Shown here in pieces: positions 8,908-18,131 of a stretch of 46,930 nt of DNA (positions are counted from its first letter, which is position 1; every line of letters begins with the position of its first letter). Source of the stretch: Clostridia bacterium. Lineage in GTDB: Bacteria; Bacillota; Clostridia; UMGS1883. Below the pieces are notes generated by a model. That model was not told the DNA's origin and did no database searches. It saw nothing but the letters and a program-made list of their open reading frames with translations. A program made the position numbers and the translations under genes. The stretch is taken from assembly GCA_017505525.1 (NCBI GenBank), contig JAFVPB010000013.1, positions 1 to 46,930 on the forward strand, written 5' to 3'.

Positions 8908-8935
8908 GGCGTACGGGAGTTATCTCCCGTATGCC
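8908..8935 (+). other. Intergenic stem-loop without T-tract
   Basis: The arms GGCGTACGGGAG and CTCCCGTATGCC form a 12-bp stem with one G-T pair around TTAT in the 66-base gap between the HEAT lipoprotein and the LRR-SLH gene. No run of T follows on either strand, so it is not an ordinary terminator. It may protect upstream mRNA ends or mark a processing site within the operon. Confidence 0.6.
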
Positions 8936-8964
8936 GCCTGAAACCAAATGAGGAGGTGTTAAAT

Positions 8965-10137
8965 TTGAAACGGATTATTTCTCTTTTACTTACGCTTATT
9001 GTTCTTTTTGCCTCTGTATGCACCGCTTTTGCCGAGCTGATACCGCCTATAGAATATACCGTTACCGAGGATGGCGTAATAACCGAATATTTCGGCGAAG
9101 GTTATGTCAATGTTCCGGCGGTAATCGGTGATACCGAAATTCAAAAAATCGGCGACATGGTATTTTTTGATTTAGGGATAGAAGCTGTATATATGGAAGA
9201 AGGTATAAAGGAAATCGGCACAAGTGCCTTTGAAGGCTCTAACATAAGGACTGTCGATATTCCGGGAAGCGTACATACAATAGGAAAATCTGCTTTTATG
9301 AATTGTGATAGTCTTTCTTATGTTCACATACACTCAACAGACGGTAATGTTTTATTTAAGCCCGATGCGTTCTATAATACACCTCATATTTCTCTTAATA
9401 TCTATTGCACCGCAGATGCGGAAGTTCTCAAAGAAAAATTCGCTCTTGCAAAGGGCGATGACAACTTTGATATAGTCGTAGGACACAGAGGAATGGCAGA
9501 TGGAATTGAACAGGTGGGAAAAGCTGAATTTCCGATTTCAAGATGCATTGACTGCGGATATTTCACTCTCTCATTCCCAGGCATAATGGGGCATCCGTTT
9601 ACTGATGTCGATAATGCTGCGTGGTACGCCGAAGCGGTTGATGCGGCATATAATACCGGCATTATAAACGGAAAGACAGAAAATACCTTTGAACCCGATG
9701 CGACAATGACATGTAGCGAAGCGGCAAAAATTGCAGCAAGCATTCACGCACTAAAGAACGGAAACAATGTGTCAAAGCCTGAATCGGATGCGTGGTATGT
9801 ACCATTTGTAGACTACTGCTACAATTACGAAATCTTTGAAGAGCATATTGAGTTTGACTGGAACGCACCAATCACCCGTGCACAGATGGCATATATGTTC
9901 TCAAGAGCAGATGCGTCTTGTGATTATATCAATGATGTTCCGTTTATCGACATTCCCGACGTTGAAGAAACAACGACCTTTGCTTATGAAATACTTGATT
10001 TGTACGACAAAGGCATTGCTGTCGGTGATGAATCAATGAGCTTCCACCCCGACGATAATATCAAACGAAGCGAAGCTGCTGCAATCATATCAAGAATTCT
10101 TTTCTACGATATGAGAATAGAGCTTGCGAAAGGATGA
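8965..10137 (+). CDS. Secreted protein with BspA-type leucine-rich repeats and C-terminal SLH domains
   Basis: The 390-residue product starts with a signal peptide ending near CTAFA. It has a short BspA/LRR_5 block at about 25-150 (VNVPAVIGDTEIQKIGDMVF; IKEIGTSAFEGSNIRTVDIP; HTIGKSAFMNCDSL) and about three SLH segments from residue 210 (HPFTDVDNAAWYAEAVDAAY; NDVPFIDIPDVEE). It should be anchored to the wall with the LRR block exposed. The likely start is TTG 8965, six bases after AGGAGGTG; GTG at 8956 lies inside the ribosome site. Unlike the SLH protein at 4496, its SLH domains are at the C-terminus. Confidence 0.83.
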   Translation: MKRIISLLLTLIVLFASVCTAFAELIPPIEYTVTEDGVITEYFGEGYVNVPAVIGDTEIQKIGDMVFFDLGIEAVYMEEGIKEIGTSAFEGSNIRTVDIPGSVHTIGKSAFMNCDSLSYVHIHSTDGNVLFKPDAFYNTPHISLNIYCTADAEVLKEKFALAKGDDNFDIVVGHRGMADGIEQVGKAEFPISRCIDCGYFTLSFPGIMGHPFTDVDNAAWYAEAVDAAYNTGIINGKTENTFEPDATMTCSEAAKIAASIHALKNGNNVSKPESDAWYVPFVDYCYNYEIFEEHIEFDWNAPITRAQMAYMFSRADASCDYINDVPFIDIPDVEETTTFAYEILDLYDKGIAVGDESMSFHPDDNIKRSEAAAIISRILFYDMRIELAKG

Positions 10138-10152
10138 TTGAAGGTGAGGCTG

Positions 10153-10689
10153 ATGAAGATTATGGCAATACTCGCAATCCTTGCATCGTTGTTTGGTTGC
10201 GGTAAGCATGATCCGTATATTCTTGACGGTCCGGGAATGGTATATGTCGACAGCGAATACAGAAACGAATATGCCAACTGCCTTCCCTTTGAAAACGTAC
10301 AAGGTTCACCATATTTGGCAATCGCCTATCTTGGTAAGGGTGAAGACGGTAAGGCAAACAAAGATGTTTACATAAATAAGATTTTTGAAAGCCTTGATGA
10401 CGAAATAATCAGTCATATTAAAACATTTGAATTTGATGGTGATGATTGGTTTCTTGTTATTCCGAAATACAGAAACTTTGTTTCTCTCATAAAAGACGAT
10501 GCGGAGCTTGCTCAGGCGGCTCACACCGGTGAGGCATTTGCTTTAAGATGCAGTCAGGATGTAATCGTAAACATTTTTGAGACTAAAGAAATAAACTATT
10601 TACTCTCCGTTACCGAAGCCGGAGAACTTCAAGGCACAGACGAAAATGTGTGGGACATCACAAACATAGACGAAATTTTGAAAAAGTAA
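10153..10689 (+). CDS. Putative lipoprotein, paralogue of the one at 20609
   Basis: The 178-residue product has a short lipoprotein signal with lipobox SLFGC. Its body aligns by eye with the first half of the lipoprotein at 20609-21580: PYLAIAYLG against LIGVAYLG, WFLVIPKYRN against RMYAIVPADN, and EAFALRCSQDVIVN against EPILVRGNISDTIPN. No known domain is evident. The start is uncertain: ATG 10153 follows GAAGGTGAGG at good distance, while an in-frame TTG at 10138 after GAAAGGA would add five residues. The gene follows the LRR-SLH gene almost directly and precedes the SPFH gene by 24 bases. Confidence 0.68.
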   Translation: MKIMAILAILASLFGCGKHDPYILDGPGMVYVDSEYRNEYANCLPFENVQGSPYLAIAYLGKGEDGKANKDVYINKIFESLDDEIISHIKTFEFDGDDWFLVIPKYRNFVSLIKDDAELAQAAHTGEAFALRCSQDVIVNIFETKEINYLLSVTEAGELQGTDENVWDITNIDEILKK

Positions 10690-10713
10690 TTAAAACCCGA
10701 AAGGAGAATCATT

Positions 10714-12039
10714 ATGGGATTATTAAAAGCAGGTTTAGGTGCTATGGGCGGCGTTTTGGCTGACCAGTGGCGTGATTATTTCTATTGCGACAGCTTAGAT
10801 GCAGACGTCCTTGTTCAGAAGGGCGAAAAAAGAGTCGGAGGACGCTCTTCCAACAAGAAAGGAACCGATGACGTTATTTCAAACGGTTCAATTATCAATG
10901 TAAATGATGGTCAGTGTATGATTATCGTTGAAAGCGGCAAGGTAGTTGAAATCTGCGCTGAACCGGGCGAATTTGTATATGACACAGGCACAGAGCCGAG
11001 TATTTTCTACGGAAACCTTGGTGAGAACATCAAAAAGAGCTTTGCTGAGGTTGGCAAGCGTTTTGCTTTCGGCGGTGAGCCTGCAAAGAATCAGAGAGTT
11101 TATTACTTTAACACAAAGGAAATTATGGGAAACAAGTACGGTACACCTGCTCCTATTCCTTTCAGAATTATGGATGAAGCTATCGGATTCCCGATTGATG
11201 TTTCAATCCGCTGTCACGGTGAGTATTCTTACAGAATCACAAATCCGCTTTTATTCTACACCAATGTTTGCACAAATGTAGCAGACAGCTTTACCCGTGA
11301 CGAAATTGATAGTCAGTTGAAATCTGAACTGTTATCAGCTCTTCAGCCTGCAATGTTCAAAATTTCGCAGAACAACATCTACTATGCGGCTATTCCTGCA
11401 TACACAATGCAGCTTGCAGACGAACTCAACGAAATTCTTTCTTCCAAGTGGAGAGACAGACGAGGCGTTGAAATCGTAGAATTCGGTGTATCGTCCGTCA
11501 GTGCAAGCGAAGAAGACGAAGCAAGAATTCAGGAATATCAGCGTTCTACTGCTATGGGCAGAGATGCAAATATGCTTCGTGGTCATATGGCGGGTGCAAC
11601 AGCTCAGGCTATGGGAACTGCTGCTGCTAATCCTAACGGTGCTATGGCAGGCTTTATGGGAATGAATATGGCAGGTAATATGATGGGTGGTATGTCAGGC
11701 TTTATGCAGGGCGCAAACAATAGCCAGAACACTATGGTTAATCAGCAAGTAGGCGGCGGTGCACCAAGTCAGGGTGGCTGGAAATGCGAATGCGGTACGG
11801 AGAACACAGGTAAGTTCTGCCCAAGCTGCGGTAAACCGCAGCCTGCACCGGCGGTAGGTTGGACTTGTGAGTGCGGTACAACCAATCAGGGAAAATTCTG
11901 TCAGAATTGCGGTAAGCCAAAGCCTGCAGGCGCACCACTCTATAAGTGCGACAAATGCGGATGGACTCCTGAAGATCCTCAGAATCCTCCGAAGTTCTGT
12001 CCGGAATGCGGCGACATTTTTGACGAAAACGATAGATAA
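10714..12039 (+). CDS. SPFH-domain protein with C-terminal zinc ribbons (YdjI-like)
   Basis: The 441-residue protein belongs to the SPFH/virion-core-like family (opening QWRDYFYCDSL, then VLVQKGEKRV). The SPFH region covers about 30-260. A Gly/Ala/Met-rich linker follows (about 290-345), then three zinc ribbons (WKCECGTENTGKFCPSCG; WTCECGTTNQGKFCQNCG; YKCDKCGW followed by FCPECG). This is the architecture I know from B. subtilis YdjI, which is encoded with PspA, YdjG and YdjH. There is no signal peptide, so it should bind the membrane from the cytosol and form oligomers. In Bacillus it is recruited together with YdjG/YdjH. Here no pspA is visible; other membrane genes surround it. Confidence 0.85.
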   Translation: MGLLKAGLGAMGGVLADQWRDYFYCDSLDADVLVQKGEKRVGGRSSNKKGTDDVISNGSIINVNDGQCMIIVESGKVVEICAEPGEFVYDTGTEPSIFYGNLGENIKKSFAEVGKRFAFGGEPAKNQRVYYFNTKEIMGNKYGTPAPIPFRIMDEAIGFPIDVSIRCHGEYSYRITNPLLFYTNVCTNVADSFTRDEIDSQLKSELLSALQPAMFKISQNNIYYAAIPAYTMQLADELNEILSSKWRDRRGVEIVEFGVSSVSASEEDEARIQEYQRSTAMGRDANMLRGHMAGATAQAMGTAAANPNGAMAGFMGMNMAGNMMGGMSGFMQGANNSQNTMVNQQVGGGAPSQGGWKCECGTENTGKFCPSCGKPQPAPAVGWTCECGTTNQGKFCQNCGKPKPAGAPLYKCDKCGWTPEDPQNPPKFCPECGDIFDENDR

Positions 12040-12074
12040 TTAAAAACATATTAAAAAGGAAGGCGAATATTATT

Positions 12075-13346
12075 ATGAAAAAGAAAATCTTTGCGTTGTT
12101 ATTGGCTGTAACTATGATGGGTACATTGGTGAGCGGAGTATTTGCAAACTCTGTGAAAATTGATACGGATATTCCTATGATAGATGTAACAGAGCTTACA
12201 AGCGACTTAAAAAAAGACCAGAAATTTACTTTGGCAGACCCGGCTCCATGGGATTTAGATGAATTAAAGCAAGTTGTAAACATCAAAGACCCAAGAAGCG
12301 TTGCAGCATATTTTGTATGGGCTGTAACACGTCTGGTAGATAACTATGATGATGGTATGGAAATGATGAAATATCTCTTTGCTGATATCGAACCATATGG
12401 AAGCGGCTATACAGAAGGCGGAATGAGCGGAAAAGCAGGATGGGATACATATATGAACGAACGTCTCAAAAGCAATGACTATAAATGGCTTCCAAGAGCA
12501 TATTTTGAAGGCGGCACAGGCGATAATGGTTTTCAGCCTACAAGACCACTTACATTAGAATTATATTATAATAGCACAAATACAGAAACAATCAATGCTC
12601 AGACATTTGACCAGTTTGGAAGATTAAATATTGTTTACTGGGTAAAGAGTCATGCGGCAGGTAATCAGGTAAACATTACAGTGAGCAGATTTGACGGTTC
12701 TGACAGATGGTATGTAACAAGTGGAACAACTTCTGCGGCTTTATTCTATGACCAGAGAGGTGGTATAAATAACACTGCAAAAAACCTCTTAAAAACTGCG
12801 CCTAATGACACAAGTACAGAAGCAGAGCATAAAAAAGTTTATGGCGGAACTGAACCCCTTCCGTTTACAGATGTTAAGGATACAGATTATTTTGCAAATG
12901 CTGTTGCATGGGCATATAATAATAATGTAACAACAGGAACTAGCGAAACAACATTTGGTTCTTTTGATAACTGCACAAGAGGTCAGGTTGTAACATTCTT
13001 GTGGCGTGCAGCGGGAAATCCTGAACCGACAAGCACAAATAATCCGTTTACAGATGTAAATTCAAGTAATTACTTCTACAAACCGATACTCTGGGCTGTT
13101 GAAAAGGGAATCACAGCAGGAACATCAGCAGATAAGTTCTCGCCAAATGCAACTTGTTCAAGTGCTCATATTATCACATTCCTTTACAGGGCGGCAGGAA
13201 TCGGTGAAAATGGTTGGTATGAAGATGCTAAAAACTGGGCAAGCGAAGCAGGTTTGTTAAATGGAACAAATATATCTGTAGCTCCTGATGAAAACTGTCC
13301 GCGTGGAGCAGTAGTAACATTCCTTGAAAGAATGTATAACAAATAA
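12075..13346 (+). CDS. Secreted protein: DUF6935-like domain plus three SLH domains
   Basis: The 423-residue product has a signal peptide (about 1-25, ending GVFA) and an N-terminal domain at about 50-235, then three SLH segments (PFTDVKDTDYFANAVAWAY; PFTDVNSSNYFYKPILWAVE; GWYEDAKNWASEAGLL). The N-terminal domain matches the whole cytosolic protein at 19979: KWLPRAYFEGGTGDNGFQPT against DYVPRSYFVGATPDNNYEPS, and SRFDGSDRWYV against TKPSTGEWFLW. From memory this family is DUF6935; its function is not known. The start follows AAAAAGGAAGG. The same domain is therefore displayed outside the wall here and kept inside the cell downstream. Confidence 0.83.
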   Translation: MKKKIFALLLAVTMMGTLVSGVFANSVKIDTDIPMIDVTELTSDLKKDQKFTLADPAPWDLDELKQVVNIKDPRSVAAYFVWAVTRLVDNYDDGMEMMKYLFADIEPYGSGYTEGGMSGKAGWDTYMNERLKSNDYKWLPRAYFEGGTGDNGFQPTRPLTLELYYNSTNTETINAQTFDQFGRLNIVYWVKSHAAGNQVNITVSRFDGSDRWYVTSGTTSAALFYDQRGGINNTAKNLLKTAPNDTSTEAEHKKVYGGTEPLPFTDVKDTDYFANAVAWAYNNNVTTGTSETTFGSFDNCTRGQVVTFLWRAAGNPEPTSTNNPFTDVNSSNYFYKPILWAVEKGITAGTSADKFSPNATCSSAHIITFLYRAAGIGENGWYEDAKNWASEAGLLNGTNISVAPDENCPRGAVVTFLERMYNK

Positions 13347-13360
13347 TATATAAAGATATC

Positions 13361-13401
13361 GCAAATAGAACTGAACTTTTCAAAAGATCAGTTCTATTTG
13401 C
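13361..13401 (+). other. Long intergenic hairpin without T-tract
   Basis: GCAAATAGAACTGA (13361-13374) pairs perfectly with TCAGTTCTATTTGC (13388-13401); CTTTT and AAAAG inside extend the stem past an A-A mismatch. It sits between the SLH gene and the TMEM43-like gene. The + strand continues TAAAAAAG and the - strand lacks a T-run, so it is not a standard terminator. It may stabilise the upstream mRNA segment or tune expression within the operon. Confidence 0.62.
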
Positions 13402-13425
13402 TAAAAAAGCGGAGGTGCTTAGCTT

Positions 13426-14286
13426 ATGAATAAGAAAAGTATTATTTTTATAGTAATAGCAATCATTCTTGCAATTGTAGGTTTTTCATCTACAAACACA
13501 TCAAAACAGACTGATGTTATTTCTAAGGCGGTTTATGTAGAAGACGGTAAGGTTCTTCCCGAAAACGAAGGTAAAATTGTTATCGTTCCCGGTAAGCTTG
13601 AAGCAGCAACTCCTTTAGTGGATAAAATTACCGGCGTAGAACTTCCCGGTGTAATTGCAAAAAGAACCGTTGAGCGTTACGAAAAGGTTCAGAATTCAGA
13701 CGAAGATAACGGAATATATTACACATTGGAATGGAAAAACACGATACTCGGCAAAGATAATGAGTTTAGTGATATAGTGTCATCTTCTCTTATAGCAGAA
13801 GCTAAAATAGGTGAATTTACCATTGACAACAACGCACTTCATCATGTAGCTGTAGGAAAACCGTTTAAGGATTTCGATTATCAGGAAGTGAATCAAAGGG
13901 GTTATAATGTGCATCCGACCACAAGCGTTACATACATAAGCAAGATGACGTTTATGCCTGCCGGCAAGCAGAATTATAACTCTACCATGCAGTATAACGG
14001 CAAAAAAGTTTATTACATGGATTATGAGAATATGCCTCGTATCAGCTATGTAACCCAGAGAGATGAATCAGGCGAATATACATTTATCGGAAAACAACAG
14101 AACGGTAAGATTATGTATGACAAAGACCTCGGTATGCAGGCGGCTTTTGATGGTCTGCAAAATCCCACCGAGCTTGCAGAAAGAGTTGAAAGCGGCGGAA
14201 TGACCGGCGCGATTGTTGCATGGGCACTCGCTGCGTTCTTTGTATTGCTTGCTGTTCTTGGTATGAGAAAGAAAAAGGAAAACTAA
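13426..14286 (+). CDS. TMEM43/DUF1625-like membrane protein
   Basis: The 286-residue protein has an N-terminal membrane helix (about 5-22) and a C-terminal one (about 259-279). The large middle part carries TMEM43-family hallmarks: ENEGKIVIVPGKL at about 43-55, then RTVERYEKVQ and a Trp-containing ILE-like strand (YTLEWKNTI). In the family, this region lies outside the cytosol or in a lumen and is linked to membrane organisation. It follows the hairpin at 13361 with a GCGGAGGTG ribosome site and precedes a small membrane protein. In this operon it adds another membrane component next to the SPFH protein. Confidence 0.72.
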   Translation: MNKKSIIFIVIAIILAIVGFSSTNTSKQTDVISKAVYVEDGKVLPENEGKIVIVPGKLEAATPLVDKITGVELPGVIAKRTVERYEKVQNSDEDNGIYYTLEWKNTILGKDNEFSDIVSSSLIAEAKIGEFTIDNNALHHVAVGKPFKDFDYQEVNQRGYNVHPTTSVTYISKMTFMPAGKQNYNSTMQYNGKKVYYMDYENMPRISYVTQRDESGEYTFIGKQQNGKIMYDKDLGMQAAFDGLQNPTELAERVESGGMTGAIVAWALAAFFVLLAVLGMRKKKEN

Positions 14287-14322
14287 TCTGAATCCATTAA
14301 AATATATGAGGGGCGTGATGAT

Positions 14323-14613
14323 ATGAAAGGCTTTTTGCTATCGTTTTTGTTTAACCTGATATTCAATGCAGAGCTTTTAGTTTTGGCTGTTATTGCGCTC
14401 CTGCTCCATATATTTTTGAATTTTCCCATAGCTATCGCATATGTGCTTTTGGGATTATGGATTTTATGGGCGTTACTTATTACAGCGGGGCTTGGTGTGC
14501 TCTCGAGGGGCACGCCACCCCCGCCATTTCAAAAAAATGTGAACCCTTATTCAAAGACAACAAAAGACTTTACGGACAACTCTCAAAATAATGATAAAGA
14601 ATCAGAATCATAA
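14323..14613 (+). CDS. Small membrane protein
   Basis: The 96-residue protein has two hydrophobic segments (about 2-33 and 35-60) and a polar tail with PPPPF and many Asn, Asp, Lys and Ser residues. I recognise no family. The ribosome site GAGGGGCGTGAT and the operon position, 36 bases after the TMEM43-like gene, support it as real. It may be an accessory subunit of the neighbouring membrane protein. Confidence 0.6.
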   Translation: MKGFLLSFLFNLIFNAELLVLAVIALLLHIFLNFPIAIAYVLLGLWILWALLITAGLGVLSRGTPPPPFQKNVNPYSKTTKDFTDNSQNNDKESES

Positions 14614-14669
14614 AACCGCAGATGTGTGTTATTGATACAGTCTGCCTGAAGAAAAGGAGGCAGGTAAAA

Positions 14670-16229
14670 ATGAAAAAAAGAATATTAGCACTTATATTAA
14701 GTGTTTTGACGATAATGAGCTTTACAGCGTGCAAGAAGGCAGAGTTTGCGGTTAAGCCTGAAATCGGCACGCAGCACGATGCAAACGATGGTATTAAAAC
14801 CATTCAGATTATTACCGGAGAAGGATATAAAGAAGAATATGATGAGGATAGTTATGACACGATTATCAAGGTAGCTTATCCGGTGGTAATGCTTTACTAT
14901 GGAGATGAAAACAATTACTCCGGGCTTTCAAAAGCTTTGGAGAATAACAATAAATCGGATAAAGAATATCTGCTGAACTTCCTGGATGAAAACAAGGATT
15001 ATGCAACTGAGTGTTATCTTGAAGGAAATGAATATTTTTCACCCTTTGAATCATCTGTAACATCTTATGTCAGAAGAGCTGACACCCAAGTTACAAGTAT
15101 TTTGTACTTTGGGTATGAATATACGGGCGGAGTACACGGCAATTACTATTATCACGGCAAAAACTATGATACAAAGTCAGGCAAAGAGCTTGTACTGTCA
15201 GATGTTATAAATGATAAAGATAAGCTTGCTAAAGCCGTTTCCGAGCAGCTTGACAAGCATTGGAGCGATATAGAGTTTAATGAATCCTTTGATATTGCAG
15301 AAATTATAAATGACGAAACAACGATTTCCTGGACACTTGATTATAACGGAATAACAATCTATTTTATGCCGTATTCCATAGCAAGCTATGCATCCGGCGT
15401 ACAGATTGTAACCATTTCAAACGAGGAATATCCTGATGTTTTGAAAGCAGAATATAAGAACACTCCTTCCTCTTACGGCATCGAGCTTTCGTCGGATACA
15501 CCTTTTTACTATGATGTAACCGGAGATGGTGTCATAGATGAAATTTTTGCAGGTGGATATGAAAGCAATGAAGGAGATTCAGGGTGTATAGATATTACCG
15601 TTAACGGAGAATCATTCGAGGAAGAAGAATGGTTCTATGGCTATGATGCTACCTTCGTTCATACGGCTGATGACAAAAACTATATTTACTACGAAATTTT
15701 AAGAGAGAACGACTACAGAGAAACGGTTTGCTATGACCTTTCCTATGGCGTTAAAAAGGCAGGAAGTGTTGACGGCGGACTTCGCAGAATTTTCCACGAA
15801 GGCGGAGACTTTTTAACCACGCAGGATGCTTTGACAAATCCCGAAGGCTTTTACCTGAAGCAAACAACGCAGAAACTCTCAACTGTCTCAGGCTACAAAG
15901 AGTACCGCACAGGTGATGACGGAATACCTGTAACCGACGATACCTACTTTACATTCGATGAAGAAAGCACATTTACTTTCACGCTCCTTCAAGACCTTGA
16001 AGCTGAAGTATATGATGAGAAGAAAAACACGGTAAACGGCAATAAAACACTCAAGGCAGGTGACGAAGTGCTTTATTACAGCACCGATAACGAAAGATTT
16101 GCTCTTTTGAAATGCTCTGACGGTACAATCTGCCGTGTTGAAGCAGTATATGATTCTGATTTAGGTTATATAGCTATTGACGGAGTTAATATTGAAGAAA
16201 TATTTGATGGCATAATATTTGCCGGATAA
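14670..16229 (+). CDS. Lipoprotein with PdaC/RsiV-type (DUF4163-DUF3298) domain
   Basis: The 519-residue product has a lipobox (SFTAC). Residues about 45-260 form a DUF4163 plus DUF3298 pair: KVAYPVVMLYYG, then the telling YTGGVHGNYYYHGKNYDTKSGKELVLSDVI, split here only for description, and YFMPYSIASYASG. These domains occur in RsiV, which binds lysozyme, and in peptidoglycan deacetylase PdaC, so a cell-wall-sensing role is plausible. The rest (about 270-519) contains DVTGDGVIDEI, a calcium-like repeat, and a C-terminal SH3-like stretch. The start is ATG 14670 after AAAGGAGG. The next lipoprotein gene starts 10 bases after its stop. Confidence 0.75.
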   Translation: MKKRILALILSVLTIMSFTACKKAEFAVKPEIGTQHDANDGIKTIQIITGEGYKEEYDEDSYDTIIKVAYPVVMLYYGDENNYSGLSKALENNNKSDKEYLLNFLDENKDYATECYLEGNEYFSPFESSVTSYVRRADTQVTSILYFGYEYTGGVHGNYYYHGKNYDTKSGKELVLSDVINDKDKLAKAVSEQLDKHWSDIEFNESFDIAEIINDETTISWTLDYNGITIYFMPYSIASYASGVQIVTISNEEYPDVLKAEYKNTPSSYGIELSSDTPFYYDVTGDGVIDEIFAGGYESNEGDSGCIDITVNGESFEEEEWFYGYDATFVHTADDKNYIYYEILRENDYRETVCYDLSYGVKKAGSVDGGLRRIFHEGGDFLTTQDALTNPEGFYLKQTTQKLSTVSGYKEYRTGDDGIPVTDDTYFTFDEESTFTFTLLQDLEAEVYDEKKNTVNGNKTLKAGDEVLYYSTDNERFALLKCSDGTICRVEAVYDSDLGYIAIDGVNIEEIFDGIIFAG

Positions 16230-16239
16230 GGAGCAGCCT

Positions 16240-17376
16240 ATGAAAAAAAGATTACTTATATTCTCACTTTTGTTATGTGTTATGTTGACTGCTTGCAGAA
16301 AAACAAATGTTAATATACCTGACAATGCAGGCGACAAGACTGATGCAGAAACAAAGGTTGACTATGCCCTAAAATATGAAGATGTACTTGCAAAGACTTA
16401 CGAGTTCATTAAAAACATTGATAGTAAGGTTGGTCCCGATGACGGGATGGCAGGAATATGGGATGCGGCGCTTGCTTTAGAAGATGAAGCTCTGAATGAA
16501 ATTGGTTATACCTTTAAGGATTTAAACGGTGACGATGTATCCGAACTTTTAATAGGTTCATTTAACAACGCAGATGATGCTTTTGTAAACAATGAGATTT
16601 ATATGATTTATACGCTCAAAAATGATACTCCTGAATTTCTTTTAGAAGGTATGAGTCGTAATATGTATTCATTAAAGGATGACGGCAGCTTATTCAATAT
16701 GGGTTCAAACGGTGCGGCATACAGTATTATCGGAACTTACCACATTTCAAAGGATAACGAAGTTGTGTGTGATGATTACTACTTTACATACCCTGACGAC
16801 AACGATCCTTCGATAATTGAGATTTATCATAATAACACAGGCATTTATGTCCGGGATGATTCCGAAAAGCTTGATATAACTCTTGATGATTTCTGGACAC
16901 TTCAGGAAGATGCCGCAAAAGGAACCGTAAAACTCACGGCAACACCCTTTGCAAAGCTTGATAAAGCTATTATAGAAAAAGCAATGGCGGTTCCACCTGC
17001 CCCCGATGTATCACTTTTAGACGGAGAATGGGTTTTTGCTTACGGAGAAACCGATGGCTATGAATTTACTGCTGAAGAAGAAGGTATTGAAAGTGGAATT
17101 TCAATCAATATTTCAGATTCTACTGCAAAGTATTATAGCAAAACTGAATTTACAGATGAAAAGTTTGATGCAGAGCTTGAAATTATAGAAGAGCCTGTTT
17201 ATGAAGGCTGCGGCAATGATGAGTGGAAAGTAAAGTTCAATACATATAACAGTACATTTGGTGAAGACGAGGAATTTTATGCAACCTTGATTGACGAAAA
17301 CACCTTGTTGCTTCGACACTTATTCCCATTTGACGGCACGCAAGGTGTAAGCCATCAGACTTATACACGCAAATAA
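16240..17376 (+). CDS. Putative lipoprotein
   Basis: The 378-residue product has a lipobox (VMLTAC). Its first half contains FKDLNGDDVSELLIGSF, a motif seen in EF-hand/FG-GAP-like domains of clostridial lipoproteins, and its second half (about 265-378, starting LLDGEWVFAYGE) looks like a lipocalin-type beta-barrel. I assign no function. The start is ATG 16240 after AAGGAG; the frame extends upstream only by overlapping the previous gene. It is another envelope component of the long operon. Confidence 0.68.
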   Translation: MKKRLLIFSLLLCVMLTACRKTNVNIPDNAGDKTDAETKVDYALKYEDVLAKTYEFIKNIDSKVGPDDGMAGIWDAALALEDEALNEIGYTFKDLNGDDVSELLIGSFNNADDAFVNNEIYMIYTLKNDTPEFLLEGMSRNMYSLKDDGSLFNMGSNGAAYSIIGTYHISKDNEVVCDDYYFTYPDDNDPSIIEIYHNNTGIYVRDDSEKLDITLDDFWTLQEDAAKGTVKLTATPFAKLDKAIIEKAMAVPPAPDVSLLDGEWVFAYGETDGYEFTAEEEGIESGISINISDSTAKYYSKTEFTDEKFDAELEIIEEPVYEGCGNDEWKVKFNTYNSTFGEDEEFYATLIDENTLLLRHLFPFDGTQGVSHQTYTRK

Positions 17377-17397
17377 TTAAGCAAAGGAGGCATGGTT

Positions 17398-18129
17398 ATG
17401 GGAAAACTAACAAGAAAATACGTTGAATGTATTGAAGAATGTAAATATATTGAACGCGGTACGCTTTGTGGAGTCTGCGGCAGGAAATTAGGATACTTTT
17501 ACGACGGCTTCTGGAGCGTTAACTCAAAAGACAGACATTTAATTGACGGTGTTTTATGCGGAAAATGTCATAAGCATTTTAAGGATTTGATTGAGGACAA
17601 AAAATGGGCAAGCAAGGAAGTAAGGAAAGAGCCACAGTGGGAAAAATTTACCTCTCTTATTTCCGAAAGCTATACGGCTGAAGATATTAAATGGTTTTTC
17701 GAGCAGAAAGAAAATTCGGATAAAGAAAATCTTTCAGCTTACGGAAGCGAAGCCTGCGGGCTTTTCAGAATCAAAGTTCCCTTTGAAATTGAACCTCATC
17801 CCCTTCAGGTAGGAATTGTAAGAGCAAGAAAGCTAAAGAACAAAATGGTGGTTTTCGGCAAGGTTGAGGAGGGAATTTTCAGGAAAAACGATAAAGTCAA
17901 GCTTGATATGGGCGGAAATATAATTGAAACAACAGTCCTCGAGGCGTTTGTTTTTGATCCGGATGCTTTTATAAAGCGTGATATGTATGCAGATTTCAAC
18001 GATACGATTGCCGCCAATTTGAGATATACAAGAAAAATCAAAGAAAACAGGCTGGGCTGGCTGATACTTGATGTAGGACTTTTAGGCGTTTTGGAAGGCG
18101 ACCTTGTTATAAAGACTGGAGGAAAATAA
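17398..18129 (+). CDS. DUF4428-like zinc finger joined to an EF-Tu-domain-2-like barrel
   Basis: The 243-residue protein has a four-cysteine finger at about 23-62 (CGVCGRKLG, then CGKCHKHF) resembling that of the protein at 6754. Residues about 125-240 resemble the beta-barrel of translation factors: KNKMVVFGKVEEGIFRKND, then a C-terminal GVLEGDLVIKTGG. There is no GTPase domain, so it is not a translation factor; the barrel may serve as a binding module. The start is ATG 17398, seven bases after AAAGGAGG; an ATG at 17392 is too close to the site. It precedes the TelA gene by two bases, so the two are probably translated together. Confidence 0.62.
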   Translation: MGKLTRKYVECIEECKYIERGTLCGVCGRKLGYFYDGFWSVNSKDRHLIDGVLCGKCHKHFKDLIEDKKWASKEVRKEPQWEKFTSLISESYTAEDIKWFFEQKENSDKENLSAYGSEACGLFRIKVPFEIEPHPLQVGIVRARKLKNKMVVFGKVEEGIFRKNDKVKLDMGGNIIETTVLEAFVFDPDAFIKRDMYADFNDTIAANLRYTRKIKENRLGWLILDVGLLGVLEGDLVIKTGGK

Positions 18130-18131
18130 CC

